The notes: generated by a model not told the origin, from the letters alone. A stretch of DNA of 64,000 bases from Algoriphagus vanfongensis DSM 17529 (GCF_000429465.1 NZ_AUBX01000015.1:248001-312000); one strand, 5' to 3'. Numbered from the stretch's first letter, positions 41,975-51,886 are shown. Numbers and translations: made by a program.

Positions 41975-44026
41975 ATGAAAAAGTATGTTTGGCCTTTGAT
42001 GGCCCTAGGATTAAGTTACTGTCAGGAAAAAGCTCCTGCACCCGAACCGATTTTGCCAGTACCACATGAGCGCCAAGTCGCTTGGCAGGAATTGGAATTT
42101 TATGGTTTTGTGCATTTTAATATGAATACCTTCTCCGATCGTGAGTGGGGATTCGGAGATGAAAAGCCAGAGCAGTTTAATCCTACGGAACTGGATGCCA
42201 GACAATGGGCTAGAATCGCCAAGGAAGCAGGGATGAAGGGCTTGATCATCACAGCAAAACACCATGATGGTTTTGTATTGTGGCCTTCAGCCTACACCGA
42301 GCATTCAGTCAAAAACAGCCCATGGAGAGACGGAAAGGGTGATTTGATCCAGGAATTGAGAGATGCTTGTGATGAGTATGGGTTGGAGTTTGGGATTTAC
42401 TATTCCCCATGGGATAGAAATCATCCCGAGTATGGACGTCCCGAATACATGACTTACATGAAAAACCAGCTGACAGAACTCTTGACCAATTATGGAGAAG
42501 TTTTCGAGGTGTGGTTTGACGGAGCCAATGGAGGCGATGGCTGGTATGGAGGAGCCAATGAAACCAGAAAAGTAGATAAAAGAACGTATTACAACTGGCC
42601 AGAAATCCACCAAATGGTGAGGGATATGCAGCCGGGAGCGATGATGTTCAGTGATGCAGGACCGGACGTAAGATGGGTTGGCAATGAGCATGGATTTGCC
42701 TACGAGACTACTTGGTCTAATCTGATGCGTGACTCAGTCTACGCAGGTATGCCAGAATATTCCCAAAAGTGGGCCTCTGGGCAAGAAAACGGCACGCACT
42801 GGGTGCCAGCTGAGTCGGATGTCAGCATTCGTCCAGGATGGTACTATCACAAGTATGAGGATCATATGGTCCGGTCACTTCCGGACTTGATGGAGATATA
42901 TTACAATAGTATCGGTCGCAACTCTTCACTTTTGATCAATTTCCCGGTAGATACCAGAGGTTTGATCCATGAGAATGATGAAGCAGCGATCTTGAAAATG
43001 GCCGCCAAAATCAGAGAAGATTTTGCAAACAATCTAGCCATGAATGCTTCTATCTCAGCCAGCTCAGACAGAGGCTATGGCTATGAAGCTGAGCTTGCAG
43101 TAGATGGAGATTACGAAACGTATTGGACGCTGGAAGATGCTGCTGGTCCTGAAGCTAGTTTGGAACTCGATTTTGGGAAAGAAGTGTCCTTCAATCGACT
43201 GCTTTTGCAGGAATATACACAACTTGGACAGCGAGTGAAGGCATTTTCTTTGGAGAAAGAAGTCGATGGTACTTGGGAAAAAATCGCCGAAGGAACGACC
43301 GTGGGGCACAAAAGAATCTTGAGATTTCCAGATGTGACTGCGGAGAAAATCCGGATCAACTTTGAAGATGGAAAGGGAATCCCGGTGATTTCTGAAGTGG
43401 GTATTTACTATGCTCCTAAGATGCTATTAGCTCCGGAGATCAAAAGAGAAAAGTCAGGTTTGTTGACTTTGGTGTCACCGGACGAAGGGCTAGAGATTTA
43501 TTATACAACCGATGGATCTGAGCCGACGAATTCTTCTCAGAAATATTCCGCTCCGATTCAGGTATCGGAAGCCACTACTTTACAGACGATCACTTTTGAT
43601 CCAGTGTCTGGCAAAGCCAGTGACCCAAAACGTGCTGATCTGGACTATCCAAAAGCCAAATGGGAGACTCAAGCAGAAAATGGAGAGAGAGCTTTGGATG
43701 AAAATATTCATAGCTATGTGACTACCAAAAACAATGAGTTGATCGTGGATTTGGGTGAGACGCTGGAGATTCAGGGTTTTAGTTATTTCCCGATGCAAGC
43801 AAGATATCCAAGCGGACATATCACCAATTATGCCTTTGAAGTAAGTCAGGATGGAAAATCCTGGAAGCAAGTCGCTAGCGGAGAGTTTTCGAATGTCGTC
43901 AATAGTCCGATTGAGCAGAAGATCAAGTTTGATACTACAGCAGCTCAATGGATCAAAATCAAAGCCATCAAAACTGCAGATGGCAACCCAGCTACTTTGG
44001 CTGAGCTGGGAGTTTTGACCAAATAA
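41975..44026 (+). CDS. GH29 alpha-L-fucosidase with carbohydrate-binding domains
   Basis: A 683-residue lipoprotein or periplasmic enzyme (lipobox-like LSYC, Cys16). The GH29 catalytic domain spans about 30-350, with FVHFNMNTF, TAKHHDGF (95-100) and the nucleophile Asp182 in EVWFDGANG. A discoidin (F5/8 C-like) region follows at about 355-475, a CHB_HEX-like strand region (EIYYTTDGSEPTNSSQ) at about 505-550 and a second discoidin-like region to the end. It releases alpha-fucose from glycans. It is not in a SusCD locus. Confidence 0.9.
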   Translation: MKKYVWPLMALGLSYCQEKAPAPEPILPVPHERQVAWQELEFYGFVHFNMNTFSDREWGFGDEKPEQFNPTELDARQWARIAKEAGMKGLIITAKHHDGFVLWPSAYTEHSVKNSPWRDGKGDLIQELRDACDEYGLEFGIYYSPWDRNHPEYGRPEYMTYMKNQLTELLTNYGEVFEVWFDGANGGDGWYGGANETRKVDKRTYYNWPEIHQMVRDMQPGAMMFSDAGPDVRWVGNEHGFAYETTWSNLMRDSVYAGMPEYSQKWASGQENGTHWVPAESDVSIRPGWYYHKYEDHMVRSLPDLMEIYYNSIGRNSSLLINFPVDTRGLIHENDEAAILKMAAKIREDFANNLAMNASISASSDRGYGYEAELAVDGDYETYWTLEDAAGPEASLELDFGKEVSFNRLLLQEYTQLGQRVKAFSLEKEVDGTWEKIAEGTTVGHKRILRFPDVTAEKIRINFEDGKGIPVISEVGIYYAPKMLLAPEIKREKSGLLTLVSPDEGLEIYYTTDGSEPTNSSQKYSAPIQVSEATTLQTITFDPVSGKASDPKRADLDYPKAKWETQAENGERALDENIHSYVTTKNNELIVDLGETLEIQGFSYFPMQARYPSGHITNYAFEVSQDGKSWKQVASGEFSNVVNSPIEQKIKFDTTAAQWIKIKAIKTADGNPATLAELGVLTK

Positions 44027-44040
44027 AAACTGAACGAGGG

Positions 44041-44096
44041 AATTGACCGGGAAAAATGGGTTTTTGAAGATAAAATCCCTACTTTCTCGGTCAATT
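44041..44096. repeat. Long RNA hairpin between fucosidase and GMC operon
   Basis: AATTGACCGGGAAA (44041-44054) pairs fully with TTTCTCGGTCAATT (44083-44096) with one G-U pair. A nested GGG/CCC and TTTT/AAAA stem lies inside. There is no strong T run, so it is either a weak terminator of the fucosidase gene or a structured leader of the following operon. Confidence 0.5.
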
Positions 44097-44118
44097 TGCT
44101 AATAACCCCACTGAACCT

Positions 44119-44679
44119 ATGAACAGACGTCATGCCTTGCGGCATATCGCATTGATTTCCGGAGGACTTGCCCTGATTCCTTCCTGTGATTTCAGTAGTG
44201 ACGATATCCTTGCCGCTTACGAAAAACTACAGGTCACTGCTTCTCAAAAAGAACTTTTGGGCGCAGTTTCCAATACAATTATACCTTCAGGGGAGATCAA
44301 GGGAGCTTTGGACATAGCTGTTCCTGATTTTATTCTCGTGATGGTCAATGATTGCTATACCGAAGAAGCTCAAAAGCAGTTTACTGCTGGTCTGAAAGCA
44401 TTTCCGGATTTTGCAGGAAAAGGATTTGCCGAGCTAACTACCAAAGAAAGAGAGACCAAAATCCAAGAAGGGTTAGCGCTCGAGGGCGATGATACAGAAG
44501 CCGGACTAAAGCAAAAGTCGATTGCTTTTTTCCTCAACAATACCAAGCGTCTGACTATCCAGGGCTACATGGCTTCCGAATACATCCAGACAGAAGTGAT
44601 TCCTTATTCTCTGATTCCGGGTCCGTACAATGGAGCCGTATTGATCTCAGACATTCAAAAACCGCGCATCAATGGCTAA
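44119..44679 (+). CDS. Gluconate 2-dehydrogenase subunit 3 family protein
   Basis: A 186-residue small subunit with an N-terminal export signal beginning MNRRHALRHIALISGG (twin-arginine-like RR) and a possible lipobox IPSC. The mature part, VTASQKELLGAVSNTIIPSG to PYNGAVLISDI, matches the subunit that accompanies GMC-type membrane-bound sugar dehydrogenases. It overlaps the GMC gene by eight bases, so the two proteins are made together. It probably helps export or maturation of the flavoprotein. Confidence 0.85.
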   Translation: MNRRHALRHIALISGGLALIPSCDFSSDDILAAYEKLQVTASQKELLGAVSNTIIPSGEIKGALDIAVPDFILVMVNDCYTEEAQKQFTAGLKAFPDFAGKGFAELTTKERETKIQEGLALEGDDTEAGLKQKSIAFFLNNTKRLTIQGYMASEYIQTEVIPYSLIPGPYNGAVLISDIQKPRING

Positions 44680-46381
44680 TCTGAATATCCGCAACAAACA
44701 GGAAAGAACATACGAAGCCATCGTGATCGGTTCGGGGATCAGTGGAGGCTGGGCCGCCAAAGAGCTTTGCGACTTGGGTGTCAAGACTTTGATGCTGGAG
44801 CGGGGTAGAGATGTCAAGCATGTCAAAGATTATCCTACTACCACGATGCTTCCTTATGAGTTTGAGCATCGGAACCAGCTGACCGAGGAGATCAAAAAGG
44901 AAAACCCCGTAGTCAGTCGTTGCTATGCTTTTCGGGAAGATGCCATGCATTTTTTCGTCAAAGACAAAGAGCATCCTTATGTCCAAGAGAAACCATTTGA
45001 CTGGATCAGAGGCTATCAAGTTGGGGGTAAATCTCTTCTGTGGGCCAGACAAGTACAGCGATGGTCAGACTTGGATTTCGAAGGTCCTGCGCGGGATGGA
45101 TTTGCAGTGGACTGGCCGATCAGATATAAGGATCTGGAAAAGTGGTACAGCCATGTGGAGAAATTCGCCGGGGTATCTGGGTTCAAAGACGGGATCGACG
45201 TGCTTCCCGATGGGGAGTTTCTTCCGGGCTATGATTTGAATATTGTAGAAAAGCATTTTGCGGATCAGCTGAAGAAGCATTATGGAGGAGATCGCCATCT
45301 GATCTCGGCTAGATGCGCCCATATTCATGGCAATGTGGAGCATTTTGTGGATCAGGGCCGGACTATGTGTCAAAACCGAAATCTTTGCCAGAGAGGATGT
45401 CCTTTCGGAGGGTATTTCAGTTCCAATTCGTCTACAATTCCATGGGCTTTGAAGACGGGAAATTTGACCATGAGGCCTGATGCAGTCGTGGAGTCCATTA
45501 TTTATGATGAAGAAAAAGGCAAAGCGACGGGTGTACGGGTGATAGATCGGTTGACCAAAGAAGTAGAGGAGTTTTATGCAGATGTCATTTTCTTGAATGC
45601 TGCCGCATTAAATTCCAATTTGGTCTTGTTGAACTCCACATCGAATCGATTCCCCAATGGACTTGGTAATGACAATGGGCTGTTGGGTAAGTACGTGGCT
45701 TTTCATAACTACAGAGCTCAGGTCTCTGGGATCCATGAGGGACATACAGAATATACCACATCTGGAGGAAGACCGACAAGTGGTTATTTCCCAAGATTTA
45801 GAAATGTTCACAAGCAAGAAACAGACTTTTTGCGTGGCTATGCAGCTGGATTTTCTGCCAGCCGTGGCGTAAGACCAAATACAGAGGCAATTGGGATGGA
45901 GCTGAAAAACAACCTGCTCAATCCGGACCAATATGGGCCTTGGTATGTAGGTTCGCACATGATGGGAGAGACTATTCCGAAGGAAAGCAACTACGTGCGA
46001 CTAGATCCAAATCAAAAAGATGAATGGGGAATGCCTCTCTTGAGCATCAATATCGACTATGATGACAATGACGAGAAAATGATCAAAGACTATCAGGAAC
46101 AAATGTCTGATATGTTTGAAAAAGCAGGCTTCACGAACATTCGTGTCAATGATGATCATCGACTTCCAGGCTTGGATATCCACGAAATGGGCGGTGTAAG
46201 AATGGGCAAAGATCCAAAAACGTCTTTGCTGAATGCCAACCATCAGCTGCATGCCGTACCAAATGTCTATGTGACAGATGGGGCTTCCATGACTTCTACT
46301 TCGACGCAAAATCCTTCATTGACTTATATGGCCTTTGCAGCTAGGGCGGCTCATCATGCCGTGGCTGAAAGCAAAAAATAA
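44672..46381 (+). CDS. GMC-family FAD oxidoreductase
   Basis: A 569-residue flavoprotein. The FAD-binding Rossmann motif IVIGSGISGGWAAKELCDLG is at about 15-35, YQVGGKSLLWARQVQRWSD near 115 and the C-terminal block HEMGGVRMGKDPKTSLL, VTDGASMTSTSTQNPSLTYM holds the catalytic His/Asn region. It has no signal peptide and would be exported with the Tat-type small subunit. It oxidises a sugar or polyol and passes electrons on. Its substrate is unknown; a fucose link from the adjacent fucosidase is only suggestive. Confidence 0.88.
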   Translation: MANLNIRNKQERTYEAIVIGSGISGGWAAKELCDLGVKTLMLERGRDVKHVKDYPTTTMLPYEFEHRNQLTEEIKKENPVVSRCYAFREDAMHFFVKDKEHPYVQEKPFDWIRGYQVGGKSLLWARQVQRWSDLDFEGPARDGFAVDWPIRYKDLEKWYSHVEKFAGVSGFKDGIDVLPDGEFLPGYDLNIVEKHFADQLKKHYGGDRHLISARCAHIHGNVEHFVDQGRTMCQNRNLCQRGCPFGGYFSSNSSTIPWALKTGNLTMRPDAVVESIIYDEEKGKATGVRVIDRLTKEVEEFYADVIFLNAAALNSNLVLLNSTSNRFPNGLGNDNGLLGKYVAFHNYRAQVSGIHEGHTEYTTSGGRPTSGYFPRFRNVHKQETDFLRGYAAGFSASRGVRPNTEAIGMELKNNLLNPDQYGPWYVGSHMMGETIPKESNYVRLDPNQKDEWGMPLLSINIDYDDNDEKMIKDYQEQMSDMFEKAGFTNIRVNDDHRLPGLDIHEMGGVRMGKDPKTSLLNANHQLHAVPNVYVTDGASMTSTSTQNPSLTYMAFAARAAHHAVAESKK

Positions 46382-46408
46382 ATCAGAAGGCAGTATAAAT
46401 AATTTGAA

Positions 46409-46438
46409 AATCCCGCTTCGAAAGGAGCGGGATTTTTT
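46409..46438 (+). terminator. Rho-independent terminator of the GMC operon
   Basis: AATCCCGCT and AGCGGGATT form a 9-base stem with an 8-base loop, followed by a T run, 28 bases after the stop. Confidence 0.88.
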
Positions 46439-46544
46439 AGTGGATTGCCGAAGAATTCTTACCAACAATTCATAAAGCTTCTCTTGCTATACTTTAGGTC
46501 TTTTAATCCTTGGAAAAAGAAAAAATGTGGCTTTTCTCAAATCC

Positions 46545-47918
46545 TCAGAAAAGCTTCTGGTACATCTCCTCCAATTTGCTGACCTGGATGATTTCTATTT
46601 TGAATTTTTTCAGATCCAATCCTTTGACAGCGTATTTCGAAAGTATGATTTTTTGGAAACCCAACTTTTCGGCTTCGGCAATGCGGTTTTCTATTCTGGA
46701 AACGGCTCGGATTTCGCCACCAAGACCTACCTCGCCAGCAAAACAAACTTGCTCCGAGACAGGAGTGTCTTCGTAGCTTGAAATCAAACTGGCACAGACA
46801 GCCAAGTCCAAGGCTGGATCATCGACTCTGAGTCCACCGGCCACATTCAAAAATACATCCTGATTGCCGACACGCATTCCTCCCCTTTTTTCCAAAACTG
46901 CCAACAGCATGTTGAGCCGCTTGGCATCATGGCCTGTGCTGCTTCGCTGAGGAGTACCGTAAGTTGCCGGGCTGACCAGAGATTGAATTTCGATTAACAA
47001 AGGTCGATTCCCTTCCATCATGGCTCCAATTGCTACTCCATTCAATACTTCCTCGCGTTGTGTCAGGAGAATTTCAGAGGGGTTTGCCACAGTCCTGAGC
47101 CCTTCGGCCCGCATTTCATAGATTCCCAGTTCGTGAGTAGAGCCAAATCTATTTTTGGAAGTTCGGAGGATTCTGTAGGTCATATGCCGATCTCCTTCAA
47201 ATTGCAAGACAGTATCCACCGTGTGTTCCAGGACTTTAGGGCCAGCGATAGAGCCGTCCTTGGTGATGTGACCGATCAGAAAAACAGGAGTTCCCGTTTC
47301 CTTCGCAAATTTCATCAACTCAGCAGTACATTCACGGACTTGAGAAACTGATCCCGCGGCTGATTCCACGTATTGACTAGTCAGCGTTTGGATGGAGTCT
47401 ATGATCAAAAAATCTGGCTTGAGGATTTCTACCTGCTGAAAGATCTGTTGGGTGTTGGTTTCAGAAAGTACGTAGCAGCCTGGGTTTTTGGCTTCCATGC
47501 GATCTGCCCGCATCTTGATCTGAGTTTCGCTTTCCTCGCCTGAGACGTACAGAATCGTCTTTTCCTTTAAAGTCAAAGCGATCTGAAGCATCAGAGTGGA
47601 CTTGCCGATTCCCGGCTCTCCTCCTATCAAAACCAATGAGCCCGGGACAATTCCTCCTCCTAATACCCTATCCAATTCCGGATCACCGGTGATCCATCGG
47701 GCTTGCTCCTCGTAGTTGACTTCTGCGATTTTTTGAGGTTTGGAGACCTTTTTGGAGCTGTTTCCTGATGGTTTCCAACTTCCCTTTCCTGATTCTTCCT
47801 TTTGGATGACTTCTTCGACATAGGTGTTCCATTCTCCACAAGCAGGACATTTACCTAGCCATTTGGGACTTTGGGCACCGCAGTTTTGACAGAAAAAGGA
47901 GGTTTTTACTTTAGCCAT
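46545..47918 (-). CDS. radA: DNA repair protein RadA
   Basis: A 457-residue RecA-like branch-migration helicase. The N-terminal zinc finger CQNCGAQSPKWLGKCPACGEW (9-29), Walker A GEPGIGKST near residue 95, the RadA-specific KNRFG motif (TSKNRFGST) near residue 253 and a Lon-like C-terminal domain (LNVAGGLRVDDPALDLAV) are all present. It acts in processing recombination intermediates. It is separated from polA by an 84-base gap largely filled by a heptamer array. Confidence 0.96.
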   Translation of the reverse strand: MAKVKTSFFCQNCGAQSPKWLGKCPACGEWNTYVEEVIQKEESGKGSWKPSGNSSKKVSKPQKIAEVNYEEQARWITGDPELDRVLGGGIVPGSLVLIGGEPGIGKSTLMLQIALTLKEKTILYVSGEESETQIKMRADRMEAKNPGCYVLSETNTQQIFQQVEILKPDFLIIDSIQTLTSQYVESAAGSVSQVRECTAELMKFAKETGTPVFLIGHITKDGSIAGPKVLEHTVDTVLQFEGDRHMTYRILRTSKNRFGSTHELGIYEMRAEGLRTVANPSEILLTQREEVLNGVAIGAMMEGNRPLLIEIQSLVSPATYGTPQRSSTGHDAKRLNMLLAVLEKRGGMRVGNQDVFLNVAGGLRVDDPALDLAVCASLISSYEDTPVSEQVCFAGEVGLGGEIRAVSRIENRIAEAEKLGFQKIILSKYAVKGLDLKKFKIEIIQVSKLEEMYQKLF

Positions 47919-47925
47919 TTTGAAG

Positions 47926-48002
47926 TGAGAAATACGAATTACGATTTACGAAGGACAGTAAGTGATCTAGTCTTGATTCTTGTATCTAGCATCTTGTGTC
48001 TT
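47926..48002. repeat. Eleven heptamers in perfect register between radA and polA
   Basis: Eleven consecutive 7-base units. The first four have TACGAAT-like words and the last five TCTTGAT-like words (TCTTGAT, TCTTGTA, TCTAGCA, TCTTGTG). The array runs up to the polA stop codon. TACGAAA words recur at 33273-33334, and TCTTGAT and TCTAGCA recur at 60675-60709. Confidence 0.7.
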
Positions 48003-50825
48003 TTAATGTGCTTCCAGCCAATCATTTCCAATCCCTACTTCGACTTCGAGTGGTACTGCCAATTGGATGGCGTTGGCCATGAGACCTGGAACATTGGCTT
48101 TTAGGACTTCCACTTCATCCTTGTGCGCATCAAATACAAGTTCATCGTGAACCTGAAGGATCATTTTGGATTGGAGTTTCTCTTTTTCCATCCAATCATG
48201 CACCTGGATCATCGCCACTTTGATCAGATCAGCAGCAGAGCCTTGGATTGGAGCGTTGATGGCATTTCTCTCTGCAAATCCTCTCATAGTCACATTGCGG
48301 CTATTGATATCTCTCAGATAGCGCCTTCTGCCCAAGATCGTCTCTACGTATTCTTCTTTTCTGGCCTTTTCGATGGCTCCGTCCATATATTCCTTCACAG
48401 CAGGGAATTCTTTGAAGTAGGCATCGATGATTTCCTTGGCTTCAGTTCTTGATATGGATAGCCTTTGGGAAAGTCCAAATGCCGAAATCCCATAGATAAT
48501 CCCAAAGTTGGCGGTTTTGGCTTTTCTTCTCATATCGGAAGTGACTTCATCCAGAGGCACTTGAAAAATCTTAGCAGCAGTGGTGGAGTGAATGTCACGA
48601 CCGGTTCTGAAAGCTTCAATCATGGATTGATCCCCTGAGAAAGCGGCCATAATCCGAAGCTCGATCTGAGAGTAATCCGCTGCTAAGAGTACATGATTTT
48701 CATCTCTTGGGACGAAAGCTTTTCTGATTTCCCGACCTCTATCCGTTCTGATCGGGATATTTTGAAGGTTAGGATTGATAGATGAAAGTCGTCCTGTGGC
48801 CGCGACAAACTGATTGTAGGTTGTGTGGATTCTTCCAGTTTTGGAATTGATCATGGTCGGTAAGGCATCCACATAGGTAGACTTGAGTTTCACCATTTGG
48901 CGGAAATCCAGAATTGCCTGAGCAATTTCATGCTCATTGGCCAGCTTACTCAAAACCTCCTCTCCTGTTGCATATTGGCCAGTTTTGGTCTTTTTCGCCT
49001 TGGGGTCCAATTTTAGTTTTTCAAACAATACGTCTCCCAGTTGCTTGGGAGAAGCAAGGTTAAATTTGACTCCGGCGATCTCATAGACGCGTTTTTCTAT
49101 TTCCTGGCTTTCTGTTTCCAGAGCTTTGGAAAGCTCGGCAAGGCTCTCTGTATCGATCCGTACTCCTTCAAACTCCATCTTGGTAAGCACGGGAATCAGC
49201 GGGTTTTCTACTTCATCAAATAGCTTTTGAAGTTCATTTTCCTTCAGGATCGGATCAAAAATTTCTTTGAGCTGGAGTGTGATATCGGCATCTTCAGAGG
49301 CGTAGGAAGTGACTTCATCTTCATCCACATCCCGCATATTGCCTTGATTTTTACCTTTTTTGCCGATAAGTTCTGTGATAGAAACAGGCTTGTAATTCAA
49401 GTAATGCTCCGCCAGCCAATCCATGCCGTGTTTGCCTTCTGGCTCGATGAGGTAGTGGGCCAGCATGGTGTCATAGAGAGCTCCTTTGACTTCAATCCCA
49501 TAATTTTTCAATACCAAAAGGTCGTATTTGATATTTTGACCAACTTTTTGGATTTGCTCGTTTTGGAAAAATGGAGTGAGCTGTTGCAAAATCTTCTGGG
49601 TCTCGGAGGGATCCTCTGGGCAGGGAATGTAATAGGCTTCCCCCGTGAGATAGGCAAATGATAGCCCGACTAGTTCGGCTTCCATCGCATTGACCGAGGT
49701 GGTTTCCGTATCAAAACAAACCGTTTTCTGAAGCATCAGGTACTCCATCAATTCTGCAATTGATTCTTTGCCTTTGACCTTATGATATTGATGCAGTCGG
49801 CTTGCGATCGTACCCGGTACTACAGGTGCAGAAGTCTGGACAGTTTCTTCTTCAAACTCAATCTCTACCGCAGCAGATGAACTTGGAGCTTCGCCAAACA
49901 AACCCAATTGTTCATTTTTCTGAATGACTGATTTTTTACCTTCTGTCTTGAAAATCCTATTGGATAGGGTTCGGAATTCTAGCTCTGTGAATATTGCCCG
50001 TAGCTTCTCCTCATCAAATCCATCATACCGCAAGTCCTCTTCATCAAAATCAATTGGCACATCAATTTTAATTGTAGCCAATTCTTTTGAAAGCAATCCT
50101 TGTGCGGCAAAATTTTCCACATTTTCTTTTTGCTTGCCTTTGAGTTGATCTGTGTTTTTGACGAGTTCTTCAATAGTCCCAAACTGCTTCAATAATTTTG
50201 TGGCTGTTTTGGCACCGATACCGGGGATTCCAGGGATGTTATCCACAGCATCACCCATCAATCCCAAAATGTCCCGCACTTGGTCTACATTCTCTATGTC
50301 CCATTTGGCACAGACTTCTTTTGGTCCCATGATATCCACAGCATTGCCCATGAAGGCTGGTTTGTAGAGGAAAATGTGGTCATCCACCACCTGACCATAA
50401 TCCTTGTCCGGAGTCATCATATAGACTGTGAAGGATTCTTTTTCTGCCTTTTTGGCGATAGTACCGATGATATCATCCGCCTCAAATCCCTCCATTTCCA
50501 GTAGAGGAATCTTAAATGCTTTGACTATTTCTTTGACCCAGGGGATCGAAACAGTAATGTCTTCAGGCTGCTCTTGTCTATTGGCTTTGTAGGCCTCAAA
50601 CTGTTCATGCCTAAATGTAGGGCCCGGCAGGTCAAATGCCACTGCGATGTGACTTGGTTTCTCTTTGGTCAGCACCTCCATCAAGGTATTGGTAAAGCCC
50701 AGCATCACTCCGGTATTGAGCCCTTTGGAATTGATTCTAGGATTTTTGCTAAAGGCAAAATGGGCTCTATAAATGAGCGCCATCGCGTCCAGAAGAAATA
50801 ATTTATGCGGTTGATTTTGAGACAT
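48003..50825 (-). CDS. polA: DNA polymerase I
   Basis: A 940-residue three-domain enzyme. The 5'-3' exonuclease domain spans about 1-300 (LFLLDAMALIYRAHFAF, GFEADDIIG, LGLMGDAVDNIPGIPGIG). The 3'-5' exonuclease domain has CFDTETTSVNAMEAELVG near residue 370, so the proofreading carboxylates are retained. The polymerase domain carries DYSQIELRIMAAFSG, RRKAKTANFGIIYGISAFGL and VHDELVFD. It acts in repair and Okazaki fragment processing. Confidence 0.97.
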   Translation of the reverse strand: MSQNQPHKLFLLDAMALIYRAHFAFSKNPRINSKGLNTGVMLGFTNTLMEVLTKEKPSHIAVAFDLPGPTFRHEQFEAYKANRQEQPEDITVSIPWVKEIVKAFKIPLLEMEGFEADDIIGTIAKKAEKESFTVYMMTPDKDYGQVVDDHIFLYKPAFMGNAVDIMGPKEVCAKWDIENVDQVRDILGLMGDAVDNIPGIPGIGAKTATKLLKQFGTIEELVKNTDQLKGKQKENVENFAAQGLLSKELATIKIDVPIDFDEEDLRYDGFDEEKLRAIFTELEFRTLSNRIFKTEGKKSVIQKNEQLGLFGEAPSSSAAVEIEFEEETVQTSAPVVPGTIASRLHQYHKVKGKESIAELMEYLMLQKTVCFDTETTSVNAMEAELVGLSFAYLTGEAYYIPCPEDPSETQKILQQLTPFFQNEQIQKVGQNIKYDLLVLKNYGIEVKGALYDTMLAHYLIEPEGKHGMDWLAEHYLNYKPVSITELIGKKGKNQGNMRDVDEDEVTSYASEDADITLQLKEIFDPILKENELQKLFDEVENPLIPVLTKMEFEGVRIDTESLAELSKALETESQEIEKRVYEIAGVKFNLASPKQLGDVLFEKLKLDPKAKKTKTGQYATGEEVLSKLANEHEIAQAILDFRQMVKLKSTYVDALPTMINSKTGRIHTTYNQFVAATGRLSSINPNLQNIPIRTDRGREIRKAFVPRDENHVLLAADYSQIELRIMAAFSGDQSMIEAFRTGRDIHSTTAAKIFQVPLDEVTSDMRRKAKTANFGIIYGISAFGLSQRLSISRTEAKEIIDAYFKEFPAVKEYMDGAIEKARKEEYVETILGRRRYLRDINSRNVTMRGFAERNAINAPIQGSAADLIKVAMIQVHDWMEKEKLQSKMILQVHDELVFDAHKDEVEVLKANVPGLMANAIQLAVPLEVEVGIGNDWLEAH

Positions 50826-51067
50826 GATCCGTTTTTCGGGTTGAAAAAAGACAAGTGAATTAGCCCTCCAAGGTACAAAAATTAGGTGGGGACTTCGGTC
50901 ACATAAAAGCGGTTAATTGGACCTCCTGATGACCAGATGTGACAATTTGTTTCCCAAAACCAAGTTTTGCCTTGTCCTAGCTACGGGTGAAAATACTTTA
51001 TTTCAGGATTTTATTGATCAATTGGAAAAAGTTGAACAACTTAAAGCTTATTCACTTAACCACTTAA

Positions 51068-51391
51068 ATGATGAAAAAACTTTTGATGATTTTCGCCCTA
51101 TTTCTGTCTTTTCAGTTTGTAGAGGCTGCCCCATTGGCTAATGATACCAAAGGGAATGACAAAAAAGAAACCAAACTAACCGAGGAAGAGCAAGCCAAGG
51201 TGGACGAAATGAAAGCCAGACTGGATGAAATCATGGCCATGGATTTTGCCAATATGTCTCGCGATGAAAAGAAAGAAATCAAGGCCGAACTCAAAGAGAT
51301 GAAAGCAACTGCAAGAGAAGGCGGCAAGGGAATTTACCTTTCTGTAGGAGCGATCATTATCATTATTCTTTTGTTGATTTTGATTCTTTAA
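51068..51391 (+). CDS. Small exported protein with acidic/lysine-rich coiled coil and C-terminal membrane helix
   Basis: A 107-residue protein. A signal peptide (FALFLSFQFVEA) is followed by a Glu/Lys-rich helix with heptad character (LTEEEQAKVDEMKARLDEIM, then RDEKKEIKAELKEMKATARE), and the C-terminal 20 residues are a membrane helix made almost only of Ile and Leu. The product would sit in the inner membrane with the coiled coil in the periplasm. Two ATGs open the frame (MMKK). No family is assigned. Its own terminator follows. Confidence 0.7.
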   Translation: MMKKLLMIFALFLSFQFVEAAPLANDTKGNDKKETKLTEEEQAKVDEMKARLDEIMAMDFANMSRDEKKEIKAELKEMKATAREGGKGIYLSVGAIIIIILLLILIL

Positions 51392-51416
51392 TTCAACAGT
51401 TTCAATCATTGATCAG

Positions 51417-51450
51417 GGCCGTCTCAGAGAATTTTGAGATGGCCTTTTTT
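51417..51450 (+). terminator. Rho-independent terminator
   Basis: GGCCGTCTCA and TGAGATGGCC pair with one G-U, followed by a T run. The run reaches the stop codon of the convergent gene. Confidence 0.8.
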
Positions 51451-51886
51451 ATTCCTCTTGACTGTCGAGATATTTTTTGACTAGATGAGCACGCCAAGCA
51501 ACTACTGTCATAGGAATGATCCAGAGCAGTTCGTTAAATAGCAAATGAAAGCCGGTTCTTTTATTCCAGCCTAATGCTGGAAGAAACTCTACGCCAAACC
51601 AAATGGCTAGCAGGATTTTACCGGCGATTCCCCCCAAGACCAGATAGAGGTAGCTGACTGGATAAAAGGCAGAAATAAAAATCACAAAACCGACAATCAG
51701 TCCAAAGGATCCATACCAGTTGCTGGTGAGCTGCTCAGGCCCCACATCCGTCATGGCAAGCCACTTGATTAGCGCCGGTCCAAACCACTTGAAAAAGGCA
51801 GACCATGCCACTGTGTACATTCCGGCGAGCAAAAGAATGCCTCTGAAATGCATTGGAAAAATGGGGAACTTCTCTTTTTGATCCAT
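51449..51886 (-). CDS. Hypothetical four-helix membrane protein
   Basis: A 145-residue inner-membrane protein starting at the ATG at 51886 (MDQKEKFPIFPMHF). An upstream GTG start overlapping the amidase leader is less likely. There are four hydrophobic helices (about 18-38, 60-78, 82-98 and 112-130). The pattern resembles small DoxX-like or unnamed Bacteroidota membrane proteins, but no diagnostic motif was seen. It is divergent from the amidase gene. Confidence 0.6.
   Translation of the reverse strand: MDQKEKFPIFPMHFRGILLLAGMYTVAWSAFFKWFGPALIKWLAMTDVGPEQLTSNWYGSFGLIVGFVIFISAFYPVSYLYLVLGGIAGKILLAIWFGVEFLPALGWNKRTGFHLLFNELLWIIPMTVVAWRAHLVKKYLDSQEE

Noticed and set aside
50917..51141. 74-codon plus-strand frame before the small coiled-coil protein
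   Set aside because: It overlaps the signal-peptide region of the better-supported gene at 51068 in another frame and has no motif.
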